DNA of 64,000 bases. Origin: Laceyella putida. Its GTDB lineage: Bacteria > Bacillota > Bacilli > Thermoactinomycetales > Thermoactinomycetaceae. Position 1 is the first letter of the stretch; the number at the start of each line of letters is the position of its first letter. The translations under genes and the position numbers were made by a program. The notes beneath the pieces were generated by a model, which saw only the letters and a program-made list of their open reading frames with translations, was not told where the DNA came from and ran no database searches. Shown one piece after another: positions 35,108 to 43,678 of the stretch. Location of the stretch: assembly GCF_042665195.1 (NCBI RefSeq), contig NZ_JBHTBW010000019.1, forward strand, positions 62,001-126,000, written 5' to 3'.

Positions 35108-36052
35108 ATGAAACAACCTCACCCAACCCTTGTGGAAACTGTATTACATACCAAGGTGCATCGGATGAGACCTTACCGCAAAAATTGGTGCATTGAAACA
35201 AATCAACATAAATGGATTGCCAAACACGTTCATCCAAGCTGGTTGCATTGGTGGGTGCAGGTGGACCGGGAGTTGCGTGCGCGGGGGTTCACCGCGATGC
35301 AACCCATCTACACAGACGGCGGGGAATGGCTGTTCATGCCATTTATCGAAGGGAAAACAGGTCGGTACACCATTAGAGAAGATGTGGAACAAATGGTTGA
35401 GACATTAGCCATATTCCATCGTTTGGGACGGGGATTGATGACGCCGCCGGCAGATGAGGCGGCTTTTCTCCTGCCTGAGCGCATTGCCCAACGGTTGAAC
35501 GAATTTTACCGAGTCTTGCAACAGGCCGAGAGGTTGCCCACTCCCTTGCGGGAACTTCTGTTGGCTTATGGCCGCGACTTTTATCTGGACGGCCTGGCGG
35601 CTTGGGAGCGACTGCGGCAGATGCCGCTGACCCGCTTTTCTTTGAAAGAGCGCCGCCTGCATGCGCTGACCCATCGCGACTTGGCCAGCCACAATTGGAT
35701 GATTGATTGTTCGGGCCAAATCTGGCTGATTGATTTTGAAACGGCAACGTATGATGCCCAGATTGGCGACGTTTGGCAGATGGCTTCACGAATTTTAGTG
35801 GAACATGCGTGGTCGGAAGAGTGGTTGCAAATGTTCCTTAGCCAATATGAGAAAGGGCGCCTCTTGTCATCTTTTGAAAAAAAAGTCCTTTCGTTATTGC
35901 TGGCCTTTCCTAACGAATTTATGAGGGAAGTGATCGGTCTTGCCGAACAAAAACGGGGCTACCAGATGAAATATTCCTTGCCTTATTTACAGAAAATAGC
36001 AGAAGGAAGAAATAAATGGAAATATCAATTGAAACAACTCTTCTATTGGTAG
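35108..36052 (+). CDS. CotS/YsxE/YutH-family spore coat kinase-like protein
   Basis: The 314-residue protein has the aminoglycoside phosphotransferase/choline-kinase fold of CotS-family coat proteins. The catalytic loop HRDLASHNWMI (about 194-204) and the metal-binding LIDFETA, about a dozen residues later, are intact, so it could be an active kinase. The family's substrate is not known to me. It follows the SafA-like gene by 18 bp with AAAGGAG, so both are probably coat genes transcribed together. In B. subtilis the related ysxE is next to spoVID, another LysM protein. Confidence 0.72.
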   Translation: MKQPHPTLVETVLHTKVHRMRPYRKNWCIETNQHKWIAKHVHPSWLHWWVQVDRELRARGFTAMQPIYTDGGEWLFMPFIEGKTGRYTIREDVEQMVETLAIFHRLGRGLMTPPADEAAFLLPERIAQRLNEFYRVLQQAERLPTPLRELLLAYGRDFYLDGLAAWERLRQMPLTRFSLKERRLHALTHRDLASHNWMIDCSGQIWLIDFETATYDAQIGDVWQMASRILVEHAWSEEWLQMFLSQYEKGRLLSSFEKKVLSLLLAFPNEFMREVIGLAEQKRGYQMKYSLPYLQKIAEGRNKWKYQLKQLFYW

Positions 36053-36121
36053 ATGGAAAAGCTTATGGTATGATGTAGATTGATTTTATAAAGCCTTGTT
36101 TTTGCCTGAGGAGGCCAAAGC

Positions 36122-36979
36122 ATGAGAATAGGACTTGCACAGATCAGACCACGCTTGGGGCGAGTGGATATTAATTTGGAATTGCACGAGGAAATGATCC
36201 ACCAGGCCCGAGAGGAACAGGTGGATCTTTTGATCTTTCCTGAGTTGAGCCTGACGGGTTATAATCTGTTGGATTTGACCTATGAGATGGCCAGAGACCC
36301 GTTTAGCCCGGACATTCAGCGACTGATTCAAGCGGCAGGGGAGATGGATCTCGTCTTCGGCTTTGTCGAACATAGCCCTGAGCACACCTTGTATAACTCT
36401 GCGGCATATATTACGCAACAGAATCTTCATTATCTGCATCGGAAGGTATACTTGCCTACATATGGAATGTTTGATGAGGCGCGTTATTTTGGCCATGGCC
36501 AAATGATCCGCAGTATTCCTACCCGATTCGGACAAGTGGGCATCCAAATTTGCGAAGATGCTTGGCACCCATCCACTGCTTATTTGTTGGCCCAAGATGG
36601 GGCGCAAATCTTGATCATCCCATCCAATTCGCCAGCACGCAACACACATGGTGAAGGATTGGGTTCGCAAGAGGCGTGGGTTAACATCATGAAAACCCAA
36701 GCTATGTCGCACGGGTGTTATGTCTTGTTTGCCAATCGAGTGGGGACGGAAGACGGGGTTTCCTTCTTTGGGGGATCCGCGGTGGTAGACCCCTTTGGCG
36801 AGGTTGAGAAACAGGCCTCCCTCTTTAAGGAGGAGCTGCTCATTGCCGATCTCGAAATAGACAAAGTAAGGAAAGCGCGGTTCCAGATGCCGATGTTGCG
36901 TGATGAGAACTTGGATATCACCTTGCGTGAATTAAACCGTATCAAACGCAAACGGAGCGGGGAGGGAACATGGCTATGA
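36122..36979 (+). CDS. Carbon-nitrogen hydrolase, glutaminase subunit of NAD synthetase
   Basis: The 285-residue nitrilase-superfamily enzyme has the full catalytic triad: Glu41 (PELSLTGY), Lys108 (HRKVYLPTYG) and Cys144 (QICEDAWHP). The PTYGMFDEARYF stretch is specific to the glutaminase part of NadE. It overlaps the stand-alone ammonia-dependent synthetase gene by 10 bp. Together the two correspond to the two halves of a fused glutamine-dependent NAD synthetase. It probably supplies ammonia from glutamine. Strong AGGAGG upstream. Confidence 0.85.
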   Translation: MRIGLAQIRPRLGRVDINLELHEEMIHQAREEQVDLLIFPELSLTGYNLLDLTYEMARDPFSPDIQRLIQAAGEMDLVFGFVEHSPEHTLYNSAAYITQQNLHYLHRKVYLPTYGMFDEARYFGHGQMIRSIPTRFGQVGIQICEDAWHPSTAYLLAQDGAQILIIPSNSPARNTHGEGLGSQEAWVNIMKTQAMSHGCYVLFANRVGTEDGVSFFGGSAVVDPFGEVEKQASLFKEELLIADLEIDKVRKARFQMPMLRDENLDITLRELNRIKRKRSGEGTWL

Positions 36980-37827
36980 AGATGGTCACGGATATGTTGG
37001 AACAAGCGCCTTTCCTGCGGCTGAATGAAGAGCTGACCACTGATCTCCTTACGACCGCCCTCCGTGAAGAAGTGATGAAAGCCGGTTTTGACAAAGTGAT
37101 TTTAGGCTTGTCCGGTGGGATTGACTCGGCTTTATCCTTATACTTGAGTGTGCGCGCCTTTGGACCGGAGAATGTGGTTGCAGTCAGAATGCCATATAAG
37201 ACAAGCAGCCCGAGCAGCTTGGAAGATGCCGAAACGGTCATCGCGGCGACGGGGGTTGAGGCACTCACGATTGATATCACTCCGCAAATCGACGCTTACT
37301 TTGAATTGATGCCGGAGGCGACGCCTCTGCGTCGTGGCAACAAAATGGCGCGTGAGCGGATGACGATTCTCTATGACTTGTCGGCCCACTACAACGCCTT
37401 GGTCATTGGGACGAGCAATCGAACCGAGCTGCTGTTGGGTTATGGAACACAATATGGTGATGCCGCTTCCGCCATCAATCCGATCGGGGACTTGTATAAG
37501 ACGCAGGTTCGCCAGTTGTCGGCCCATCTCGGTGTGCCCGAGTCGATCATCGCCAAACCGCCAAGCGCCGATTTGTGGGAAGACCAAACCGATGAAGGTG
37601 AATTGGGCTTCTCTTATCTTGAGGTGGACTGTTTGCTCCACTATATGGTGGATCAACGTTACACGTTGGACCAATTGCGTGCCCTTGGGTTTGAAGATGA
37701 ATTTATTTCCAAGGTGAGCAAACGGATTATTCTTAACCAGTATAAGCGCAGAATGCCAGTGATCTTAAAGGTGGGAAACCGGACGGTCGGCATTGATTTT
37801 CGCTATCTGCGCGACTGGGGGCTATAA
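36970..37827 (+). CDS. nadE: NAD(+) synthetase, synthetase domain
   Basis: NadE adenylates and amidates deamido-NAD to NAD in the cytosol. The 285-residue protein carries the N-type ATP pyrophosphatase loop LGLSGGIDSA (46-54). GTSNRTELLLGYGTQYGD and a C-terminal PPSADLWEDQTDEGELG block are also present, all as in bacterial NadE. A glutaminase subunit is encoded directly upstream, overlapping by 10 bp. ATG 36970 is used; ATG 36976 is a near alternative. Confidence 0.95.
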   Translation: MAMKMVTDMLEQAPFLRLNEELTTDLLTTALREEVMKAGFDKVILGLSGGIDSALSLYLSVRAFGPENVVAVRMPYKTSSPSSLEDAETVIAATGVEALTIDITPQIDAYFELMPEATPLRRGNKMARERMTILYDLSAHYNALVIGTSNRTELLLGYGTQYGDAASAINPIGDLYKTQVRQLSAHLGVPESIIAKPPSADLWEDQTDEGELGFSYLEVDCLLHYMVDQRYTLDQLRALGFEDEFISKVSKRIILNQYKRRMPVILKVGNRTVGIDFRYLRDWGL

Positions 37828-37851
37828 AGAAGAGTAGGGAGAGTGAGTCTG

Positions 37852-38607
37852 ATGGCAGGACACTCCAAGTGGAAGAATATCCAGCACCGCAAGGGTCGGC
37901 AGGATGCCTTGCGTGGCAAAGTGTTCGCCAAATTGGCGCGAGAAATCTACGTTGCCGCTCGAATGGGTGACAAAGACCCGGCCAATAACCATCAGTTGCG
38001 CTTAGCCATCGCCAAAGCCCGTGCGCAAAACATGCCAAACGACAATATTGAGCGCGCGATCAAAAAAGCCGCTGGCGGCGGCGACGGCAAAGAGTATGAA
38101 GCGATTACGTATGAAGGATATGGCCCAAGCGGCACCGCGATCATGGTTGAGACGTTGACCGACAACCGCAACCGCACTGCCGCCGATATTCGCCATATTT
38201 TCTCCAAACGCGGTGGAAACATGGGGGAAAGCGGTTGTGTGTCGTGGATGTTTGAGCGTAAAGGCTTGCTGGTGATCGGTCGGGAAACTTCCCCGCTCGA
38301 GGAAGAAGAATGCTTGTTGGTCGCGTTGGAAAGTGGGGCGGATGATTTTGAGGCAACTGAGAAAGCGTATGAAATCACCACCTCGCCCGATGCTTTTGAA
38401 GAAGTGAAGCAAGCGTTGGAAGAAGCGGGAGCGACCTTCACCACAGCCGAAGTGACCTTTGTTCCGTCCAATAAAGTGCAACTGACAGGGGATGCGGTCA
38501 AAGAAGTGTTCAATCTGATCGATGCCCTTGAGGATCATGATGATGTGCAAAACGTGTATGCCAACTTTGATGTGGATGAAGAAGAACTGGCGAAATATGC
38601 AGAGTGA
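37852..38607 (+). CDS. yebC: YebC/PmpR-family protein
   Basis: YebC-family proteins have three domains; some are transcriptional regulators and recent work links others to translation of proline-rich stretches. The 251-residue product starts MAGHSKWKNIQHRKGRQDA, contains NDNIERAIKKAAGGG and ends with the acidic DALEDHDDVQNVYANFD segment. ATG 37852 gives the canonical N-terminus; the frame is open from GTG 37843. In B. subtilis it is near safA and ruvA, as here. Confidence 0.95.
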   Translation: MAGHSKWKNIQHRKGRQDALRGKVFAKLAREIYVAARMGDKDPANNHQLRLAIAKARAQNMPNDNIERAIKKAAGGGDGKEYEAITYEGYGPSGTAIMVETLTDNRNRTAADIRHIFSKRGGNMGESGCVSWMFERKGLLVIGRETSPLEEEECLLVALESGADDFEATEKAYEITTSPDAFEEVKQALEEAGATFTTAEVTFVPSNKVQLTGDAVKEVFNLIDALEDHDDVQNVYANFDVDEEELAKYAE

Positions 38608-38610
38608 ACC

Positions 38611-38640
38611 AAACCCGGGATAGCCAATCCTGGGTTTTCT
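38611..38640 (+). terminator. Terminator after yebC
   Basis: AAACCCGGGAT pairs with ATCCTGGGTTT (one G-T pair), followed by T residues. Confidence 0.8.
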
Positions 38641-38754
38641 GTATTTCGCAGTTGAAGTTTTATTCCGTTTATTTTCGATCATCCATAATGACGCTTGAAC
38701 AGTATGTATTTTGGGAATGAACATGGGAGAACGTATGGAAACGAGGTGAATCGA

Positions 38755-39303
38755 ATGCGAGTGGAACAGGCGTACTTGGAGTCGGTGTTGGCAAATTTCC
38801 GCGATATCAAGCGGACAGGGGAAGGAGTGCTGGATCAATTGAGTGAGGCGGACCTCCATGTGATCCCAGCCGAAGGGTCCAACAGCATCGCCATTATCGT
38901 CAAGCATTTGGCGGGCAATATGCGTTCTCGGTGGACGGATTTTTTGACGACGGATGGTGAGAAGCCCACCCGGAATCGGGAAGAGGAGTTTGAGGGGGGC
39001 TATGCGACGCGGGAGGCCCTCATGCGGGATTGGGAGGAAGGATGGCAAGTGCTCCTCGATACGGTGGAGAGCCTGACGCCTGGCGATTTATTGAAGACCG
39101 TCACGATCCGCGGCCAGAAACATACGGTGATCCAAGCGCTACAAAGACAGGTGGTTCATTATTCCACCCATATCGGGCAGATGGTGTATGTCGGGAAATG
39201 GTTGAAACAAGCGGCCTGGCAGAGTCTGTCGATTCCGCGCGGGCAATCACAGGCCTATCTGGAGCAAATGCTGAGACAGGCGCAAGGAGAGACTGAGAAC
39301 TAA
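38755..39303 (+). CDS. DinB-like (DUF1572) protein
   Basis: The 182-residue product resembles the DUF1572 branch of the DinB/YfiT four-helix-bundle superfamily. It has SIAIIVKHLAGNMRSRW with the first conserved His, and a late HYSTHIGQMVYVGK motif with two more, the usual metal triad. The function is unknown; relatives are thiol-S-transferases or metal-binding proteins. ATG 38755 follows GAGGTGAATC; the frame is open back to 38695 without a ribosome site. Confidence 0.8.
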   Translation: MRVEQAYLESVLANFRDIKRTGEGVLDQLSEADLHVIPAEGSNSIAIIVKHLAGNMRSRWTDFLTTDGEKPTRNREEEFEGGYATREALMRDWEEGWQVLLDTVESLTPGDLLKTVTIRGQKHTVIQALQRQVVHYSTHIGQMVYVGKWLKQAAWQSLSIPRGQSQAYLEQMLRQAQGETEN

Positions 39304-39342
39304 CAGAATCAACATGGCCAGTCGGCATATGCGGTCAAAAAA

Positions 39343-39373
39343 GCCCCCCTTTCCGTCAGCACGGAAAGGGGGT
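39343..39373 (-). terminator. Terminator of the mnt operon
   Basis: CCCCCTTTCCGT pairs with ACGGAAAGGGGG across a 4-nt loop. On the minus strand it is followed by CTTTTTTGACC, so it ends the mntABCD transcript. Confidence 0.88.
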
Positions 39374-39377
39374 GTGA

Positions 39378-40280
39378 TCACACTTGCTGGTCATTTGAAG
39401 AAGTCAGTTCTTGCCGGAGCTGCAACCGTTGCCACCACCTTGTGATCAAGCCGTGTCGTGGTGATAAAAACAAGGCGAGGACGAAGAAGAGGCCCGCCAT
39501 CACGGTCATCGCGCCGGCGACAGATGCGTCGAGGAAACTGGCCAAGAAATATCCGGTGACGGAACTGAGGCAACCGATCAGGACACTGTAAAGCAACATG
39601 AGACTTAAACGATCAGTTAAGAGATAGGCGGCAGCCGCGGGGACGATTAACATGGCGACGACCAGAATCGCACCTACGCTTTCGAACGAAGCGACGGTCG
39701 TAACGGAGACCAGCCCCATCAGCAGGTAGTGGAACAGGGCGACAGGAATGCCGACGGCGGCTGCCATGGCAGGGTCGAACGCGCTGATTTTCAGCTGTTT
39801 ATAGAAGAGCAGGATGATGCACAGGTTTAAGGCGAGGGTGCCGACCACTTGCCAAACGGCCTTGGGACCCCAATCGATCCCGTTCCAAATGATGGTGTCC
39901 CAGGGAACATAGATGATTTCGCCATACAACACGCAATCCAAATCCAAATCGACTTGCCTTGCGAACAAAGAAATCAGGATAATCCCAAGGGAGAACAGGG
40001 AGGTGAACGTGACGCTGATGGCTGCGTCCGCTTGCACCCCCGTTTGGCGCAAAGATTCAATCAGTATGGTGGTAATCAGTCCAAAGGCGGCGGCCCCCAA
40101 CAGCATGGGCAGTGAGTGACGATCGCCCGTAAAGAGAAATGCGATGACGATTCCGGGCAGAACCGCGTGGCTGATGGCATCGCCAACCATCGCCATCTTT
40201 CTTAAGATGAGAAAACAGCCCAATAGCGCACAACTTGAGGCGACCAACATGCCCGCCAAGATGATCCAGAATTCGCTCAT
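39378..40280 (-). CDS. mntD: Manganese ABC transporter permease MntD
   Basis: The 300-residue protein is one of two ABC-3-type permeases for Mn(II) (possibly Zn/Fe). It has about eight or nine hydrophobic segments, the cytoplasmic coupling motif GDAISHAVLPGI near 33-44, and a GLVSVTTVASFESVGAILVVAMLIVPAAAAYLL block typical of the family. ATGA overlap with mntC. It ends the operon and is followed by a strong minus-strand terminator. Confidence 0.9.
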   Translation of the reverse strand: MSEFWIILAGMLVASSCALLGCFLILRKMAMVGDAISHAVLPGIVIAFLFTGDRHSLPMLLGAAAFGLITTILIESLRQTGVQADAAISVTFTSLFSLGIILISLFARQVDLDLDCVLYGEIIYVPWDTIIWNGIDWGPKAVWQVVGTLALNLCIILLFYKQLKISAFDPAMAAAVGIPVALFHYLLMGLVSVTTVASFESVGAILVVAMLIVPAAAAYLLTDRLSLMLLYSVLIGCLSSVTGYFLASFLDASVAGAMTVMAGLFFVLALFLSPRHGLITRWWQRLQLRQELTSSNDQQV

Positions 40281-41551
40281 AGGAACCCTCCCTGTTCAGA
40301 TGGCGTGAGGTGTTGTGGCAATAACCTCGGCGCATGCTGGTGCTTTTGCAACAGTGTTTGAAGAGTGTTTGCAAGTTGCGAGGGGAGTTCTTCTTTTTTC
40401 TCCACTTCTTGCAAGGGAATGGGACTTTCCAATGTGGTTTCATACATCGACCAGATTTCCATGAGCCGTTTGAAGAGAGTTGTGTTGTAAGCTTCTTTCC
40501 AACCCATCTCGCTGAAAGTGAGATAGCCTCCTTTTCGATGGATCCAGCCTTTTTGTTCGATGTTGGCTATCTGTTTGGCGGATAAGTGAGATTCCTGCAA
40601 TATCTTTGGGAGCTCAGTCTCTGCGATGGCTGTGCGTTGCTTCCGTTCCATCCACTCATATAAGACGGTAAGTGTGATCTCTTCGGCTACTTTGCTTTTG
40701 AGCTTCATCAAGTGCAACCCTTTGGCGATCAATCCGCGTTCAGGGGCGCATAACATGGACAGAAAAAAGAGCGCGGTGGAGGACAACACGATGATGGGTC
40801 CAGTCGAAAGTTGGGCGCTCCATGTGCTGATCCATGAACCAAGCAGTCCGGAAAGTCCGCCAAAGCAAGCGGCGATGATGATCATCCGTTCCAAGCGTTC
40901 CGTCCAATAACGGGCCGCTGCCGCGGGCGTGATCAGTAGAGCGGCCATCAAAATCACACCCGCCGCCTGCAATCCGATCACAACGGTGGTAACCAAAAGC
41001 AACATAAACAGAAATTCCAATTGGCTGAGCGGAAATCCTATGCTTTTGGCGAAAGCAGGGTCAAAGGAAAGCAATTTCAGCTCTTTGAAAAAAAGAAAGC
41101 AGACGGTAACCAACAGGAGCGAAACGATGCCCAACCATTGCAAGTCTGATTGGACAATGGCGGCCGCCTGCCCAAACAAAAACTTGTCCAGCCCACTCTG
41201 GTTTCCGTTCGGACTGTGCTGAATTTGCGTAAGCAGCACAATCCCCAGCCCGAAGAAAACGGATAAGATCAGTCCAAGCGCCGTATCCTCTTTAATCCTG
41301 GAGCGCCCCGTAATGAAATTGATGGCGAAAGAAGCGATTAAGCCGGTAAACAAAGCCCCGATCAAAAAAGCAAACATGTTTTTTGCGCCGGTGATCATAA
41401 ACGCCATACAGATTCCGGGCAGAGCGGCGTGAGAAAGAACGTCTCCCATTAAGCCCCGTTTTCGCAAGAAAGCGAAACTGCCTATGATTCCGCTGGTAAA
41501 ACCCAAGGTGGTGGTACCTGCGATAACCCATAATGTATTAGGTCCTATCAT
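40277..41551 (-). CDS. mntC: Manganese ABC transporter permease MntC with DtxR/YtgR-like C-terminal region
   Basis: The first roughly 275 residues are an ABC-3 permease with GDVLSHAALPGI (coupling helix) and GVILMAALLITPAAAARY. The last roughly 145 residues are hydrophilic and resemble a DtxR-type winged helix plus dimerisation helix: VLYEWMERKQ, LPKILQESHLSAKQIANIE, GWIHRKGGYLTFSEMGWKEA and LFKRLMEIW. B. subtilis MntC has a similar long tail, and the chlamydial YtgCR protein is a known permease-repressor fusion. ATG 41551 is used because GGGGTGA lies 8 nt upstream; GTG 41560 is within that site. Length 424. Confidence 0.88.
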   Translation of the reverse strand: MIGPNTLWVIAGTTTLGFTSGIIGSFAFLRKRGLMGDVLSHAALPGICMAFMITGAKNMFAFLIGALFTGLIASFAINFITGRSRIKEDTALGLILSVFFGLGIVLLTQIQHSPNGNQSGLDKFLFGQAAAIVQSDLQWLGIVSLLLVTVCFLFFKELKLLSFDPAFAKSIGFPLSQLEFLFMLLLVTTVVIGLQAAGVILMAALLITPAAAARYWTERLERMIIIAACFGGLSGLLGSWISTWSAQLSTGPIIVLSSTALFFLSMLCAPERGLIAKGLHLMKLKSKVAEEITLTVLYEWMERKQRTAIAETELPKILQESHLSAKQIANIEQKGWIHRKGGYLTFSEMGWKEAYNTTLFKRLMEIWSMYETTLESPIPLQEVEKKEELPSQLANTLQTLLQKHQHAPRLLPQHLTPSEQGGFL

Positions 41552-41556
41552 CGTTT

Positions 41557-42318
41557 TCACCCCATTATTTCCAAATCAGACTGTTTAGGCAACAGTGCGA
41601 GTCGTCCGCCATAAGTTTTTTGCAGGTTTTCCACAGTGAAGGTCTGTTTTGTGGGACCCGCTGCGATTAAACGCATGTTAAGCAGCATAATCGAATCGAA
41701 ATAATCCGTGACGGTCTGTAAGTCATGATGAACGACAAAGACCGTTTTTTGCTGTGCTTTCAGTTCCTGCAATACCTGAATGATTGCTTTTTCTGTGGCG
41801 GCATCCACGCCTGCGAACGGCTCATCCATAAAATAAATGGTCGCATCTTGTGCTAATGCGCGCGCCAAAAAGACTCGTTGCTGTTGTCCGCCCGACAACT
41901 GACTGATTTGCCGTTTGGAGAAGTTGGTCATCCCCACTTTTTCTAGGCAGGACATGGCGATTTCCCGATCCGGTTTGCCGGGGCGCTTAAACCACCCCAA
42001 CTTCCCGTATCTCCCCATCAGAACCACATCGAGCACATCTGTTGGAAAATCCCAATCGACGGATTCACGCTGCGGAACATACCCGATGAGTTGTTGTTTT
42101 GCCCGATAAGGTTGCCCATAGATTTTCACTGAGCCGCTCGTAAGCGGCAACAACCCCAAGATCGCTTTGATAAAGGTGGATTTTCCCGCGCCATTAGGGC
42201 CAATGATCCCTATGAGCTCACCTTCTGGGGATTCATAGGTGACTTCCCTCAAAACGGGCTTTTTGTGATAAGCAACGGATAAACGCTCGACTGATACAGG
42301 ACTTGTTCTTGGTTTCAT
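41557..42318 (-). CDS. mntB: Manganese ABC transporter ATP-binding protein MntB
   Basis: The 253-residue ATPase energises MntC/MntD. Walker A GPNGAGKST near 36-44, Q-loop PQRESVDWDFP (characteristic of metal-import ATPases), signature LSGGQQQR, Walker B IYFMDEPFAGVD and switch VVHHD are all present. ATG 42318 is well spaced from GGGGTGATC; a TTG one codon upstream is also possible. Coupled to mntC. Confidence 0.92.
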   Translation of the reverse strand: MKPRTSPVSVERLSVAYHKKPVLREVTYESPEGELIGIIGPNGAGKSTFIKAILGLLPLTSGSVKIYGQPYRAKQQLIGYVPQRESVDWDFPTDVLDVVLMGRYGKLGWFKRPGKPDREIAMSCLEKVGMTNFSKRQISQLSGGQQQRVFLARALAQDATIYFMDEPFAGVDAATEKAIIQVLQELKAQQKTVFVVHHDLQTVTDYFDSIMLLNMRLIAAGPTKQTFTVENLQKTYGGRLALLPKQSDLEIMG

Positions 42319-42339
42319 CAATGATCACCCCGCTCGTTT

Positions 42340-43266
42340 TTATTTTAAAGCCCCGGTTATCACGTCCACATTGTGCCGCACCATGCCAATATACGTCCCG
42401 GATGGTGTCCCCTCTTTGCCCATTGCATCGGAGAATAATTCCCCTCCGATTTCCACCTCGTGACCGCGTTGCCGGGCTCCTTGCACAACCGCTTCGATTG
42501 AACGTTTAGGCACGCTGGATTCCACAAATACCGCTTTGATTTTACGGGAGGTCAACAAATCGACCAGCTTGGATACATCAGCGACGCCGTACTCGGAGTT
42601 CGTGTTGATTCCTTGCAACCCCACAACTTCAATGTCATAAGCGCGGCCAAAATAGCCGAACGCGTCATGAGCCGTAACCAACACGCGCTGTTGTTTGGGG
42701 ATTGTGGCGATTTGCTCGCGGGAATAGTCATGCAATTCTTTCAATTCAGTCATATACAATTCCGTTTGGCGCTTGTAATCTTGCTGGTGCTTGGGATCGA
42801 TCTTGCTTAAGGTATGTTCCACCCGTTTGGTTGCATCCATCCACAAGCGAACGTCAAACCATACATGAGGGTCGGTTTGGTTTTTTTCCGCAATCAAAAG
42901 CTTTTCTTTGGGAATTTGGTCAGTAACGGCGACCACGGATTTGGTTTTTCCGATTTTCCCCAGGATATCTCCCATTTTTCCTTCAAGATGGAGCCCATTA
43001 TAAAAGATAAGATCAGCATCATTTAGTTTCTGGATATCACCTTGGGAAGCTTTGAACAGATGGGGATCGACGCCGGGCCCCATCAGGCTGGTCACCTGAA
43101 CATGCTTTCCCCCCACATGTTTCACAATGTCTGCGATCATGCCAGTGGTTGCAGTCACACGGATGGGATGGCCGACCGAGTGGTTCGTCGATGGTTGACA
43201 AGCGGTAAGGGTAAACAGCAACAAGGATAATACAATGATTAAACTGCGACGGATCCACAAGTTCAT
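42340..43266 (-). CDS. mntA: Manganese ABC transporter substrate-binding lipoprotein MntA
   Basis: The 308-residue cluster A-I binding protein has a basic N-terminus, hydrophobic signal and lipobox LTAC (Cys23). The metal ligands are of the Mn/Zn type: His in GVDPHLF, His in DPHVWFD, Glu in a VFVESSV context and Asp near the C-terminus. GLQGINTNSEYGVADV is a family signature. Strong AGGAGGAG precedes the ATG. It heads the operon, behind a promoter with an MntR-like site. Confidence 0.93.
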   Translation of the reverse strand: MNLWIRRSLIIVLSLLLFTLTACQPSTNHSVGHPIRVTATTGMIADIVKHVGGKHVQVTSLMGPGVDPHLFKASQGDIQKLNDADLIFYNGLHLEGKMGDILGKIGKTKSVVAVTDQIPKEKLLIAEKNQTDPHVWFDVRLWMDATKRVEHTLSKIDPKHQQDYKRQTELYMTELKELHDYSREQIATIPKQQRVLVTAHDAFGYFGRAYDIEVVGLQGINTNSEYGVADVSKLVDLLTSRKIKAVFVESSVPKRSIEAVVQGARQRGHEVEIGGELFSDAMGKEGTPSGTYIGMVRHNVDVITGALK

Positions 43267-43353
43267 GCTTGTCTCCTCCTGTGGTCAAAAAGTTTCTTCC
43301 ATGAATTTCATCAAACATTGTCCAATTCCACATATTATGGATAAGGCCATATA

Positions 43354-43413
43354 AGTTGGCTTAATGCAAAACTGATTAATTATATTGTAGATAACACCAT
43401 TCTATATTGTCAA
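43354..43413 (-). promoter_or_regulatory. mnt operon promoter and MntR-like operator
   Basis: On the minus strand TTGACA (43413-43408), 18 nt, TACAAT (43389-43384). Just past the expected start lies AGTTTTGCATTAAGCCAACT (43373-43354), a close match to the B. subtilis MntR site pattern (TTTTGC-N-T-N-AGG-AAA type). Mn-loaded MntR would repress there. The remaining intergenic region to 43678 is AT-rich, with no gene or clear structure that I can support. Confidence 0.72.
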
Positions 43414-43678
43414 CAAATAAGTTTATTCCGGGTCGTAAACAGGGGCCCCTATCCCAACATAAAAAACTTTTCCTGTGTGGCATTCATCACGGAATGCAAG
43501 AAGGAAAAAGGATTTGATGTTTTCTCTTGTCAGTGCTTTCTACAAGGTGGAGCTTCCCTAATTTCCTAGTCATACAAAAAATGGGCTAAGGGGATACTTA
43601 TTGAGAGGGGATAACGGGTATTATTATTGATAAAACCGACCTGAATACTTTATTTTAAACAAGAAAGGATGTGGAGAG

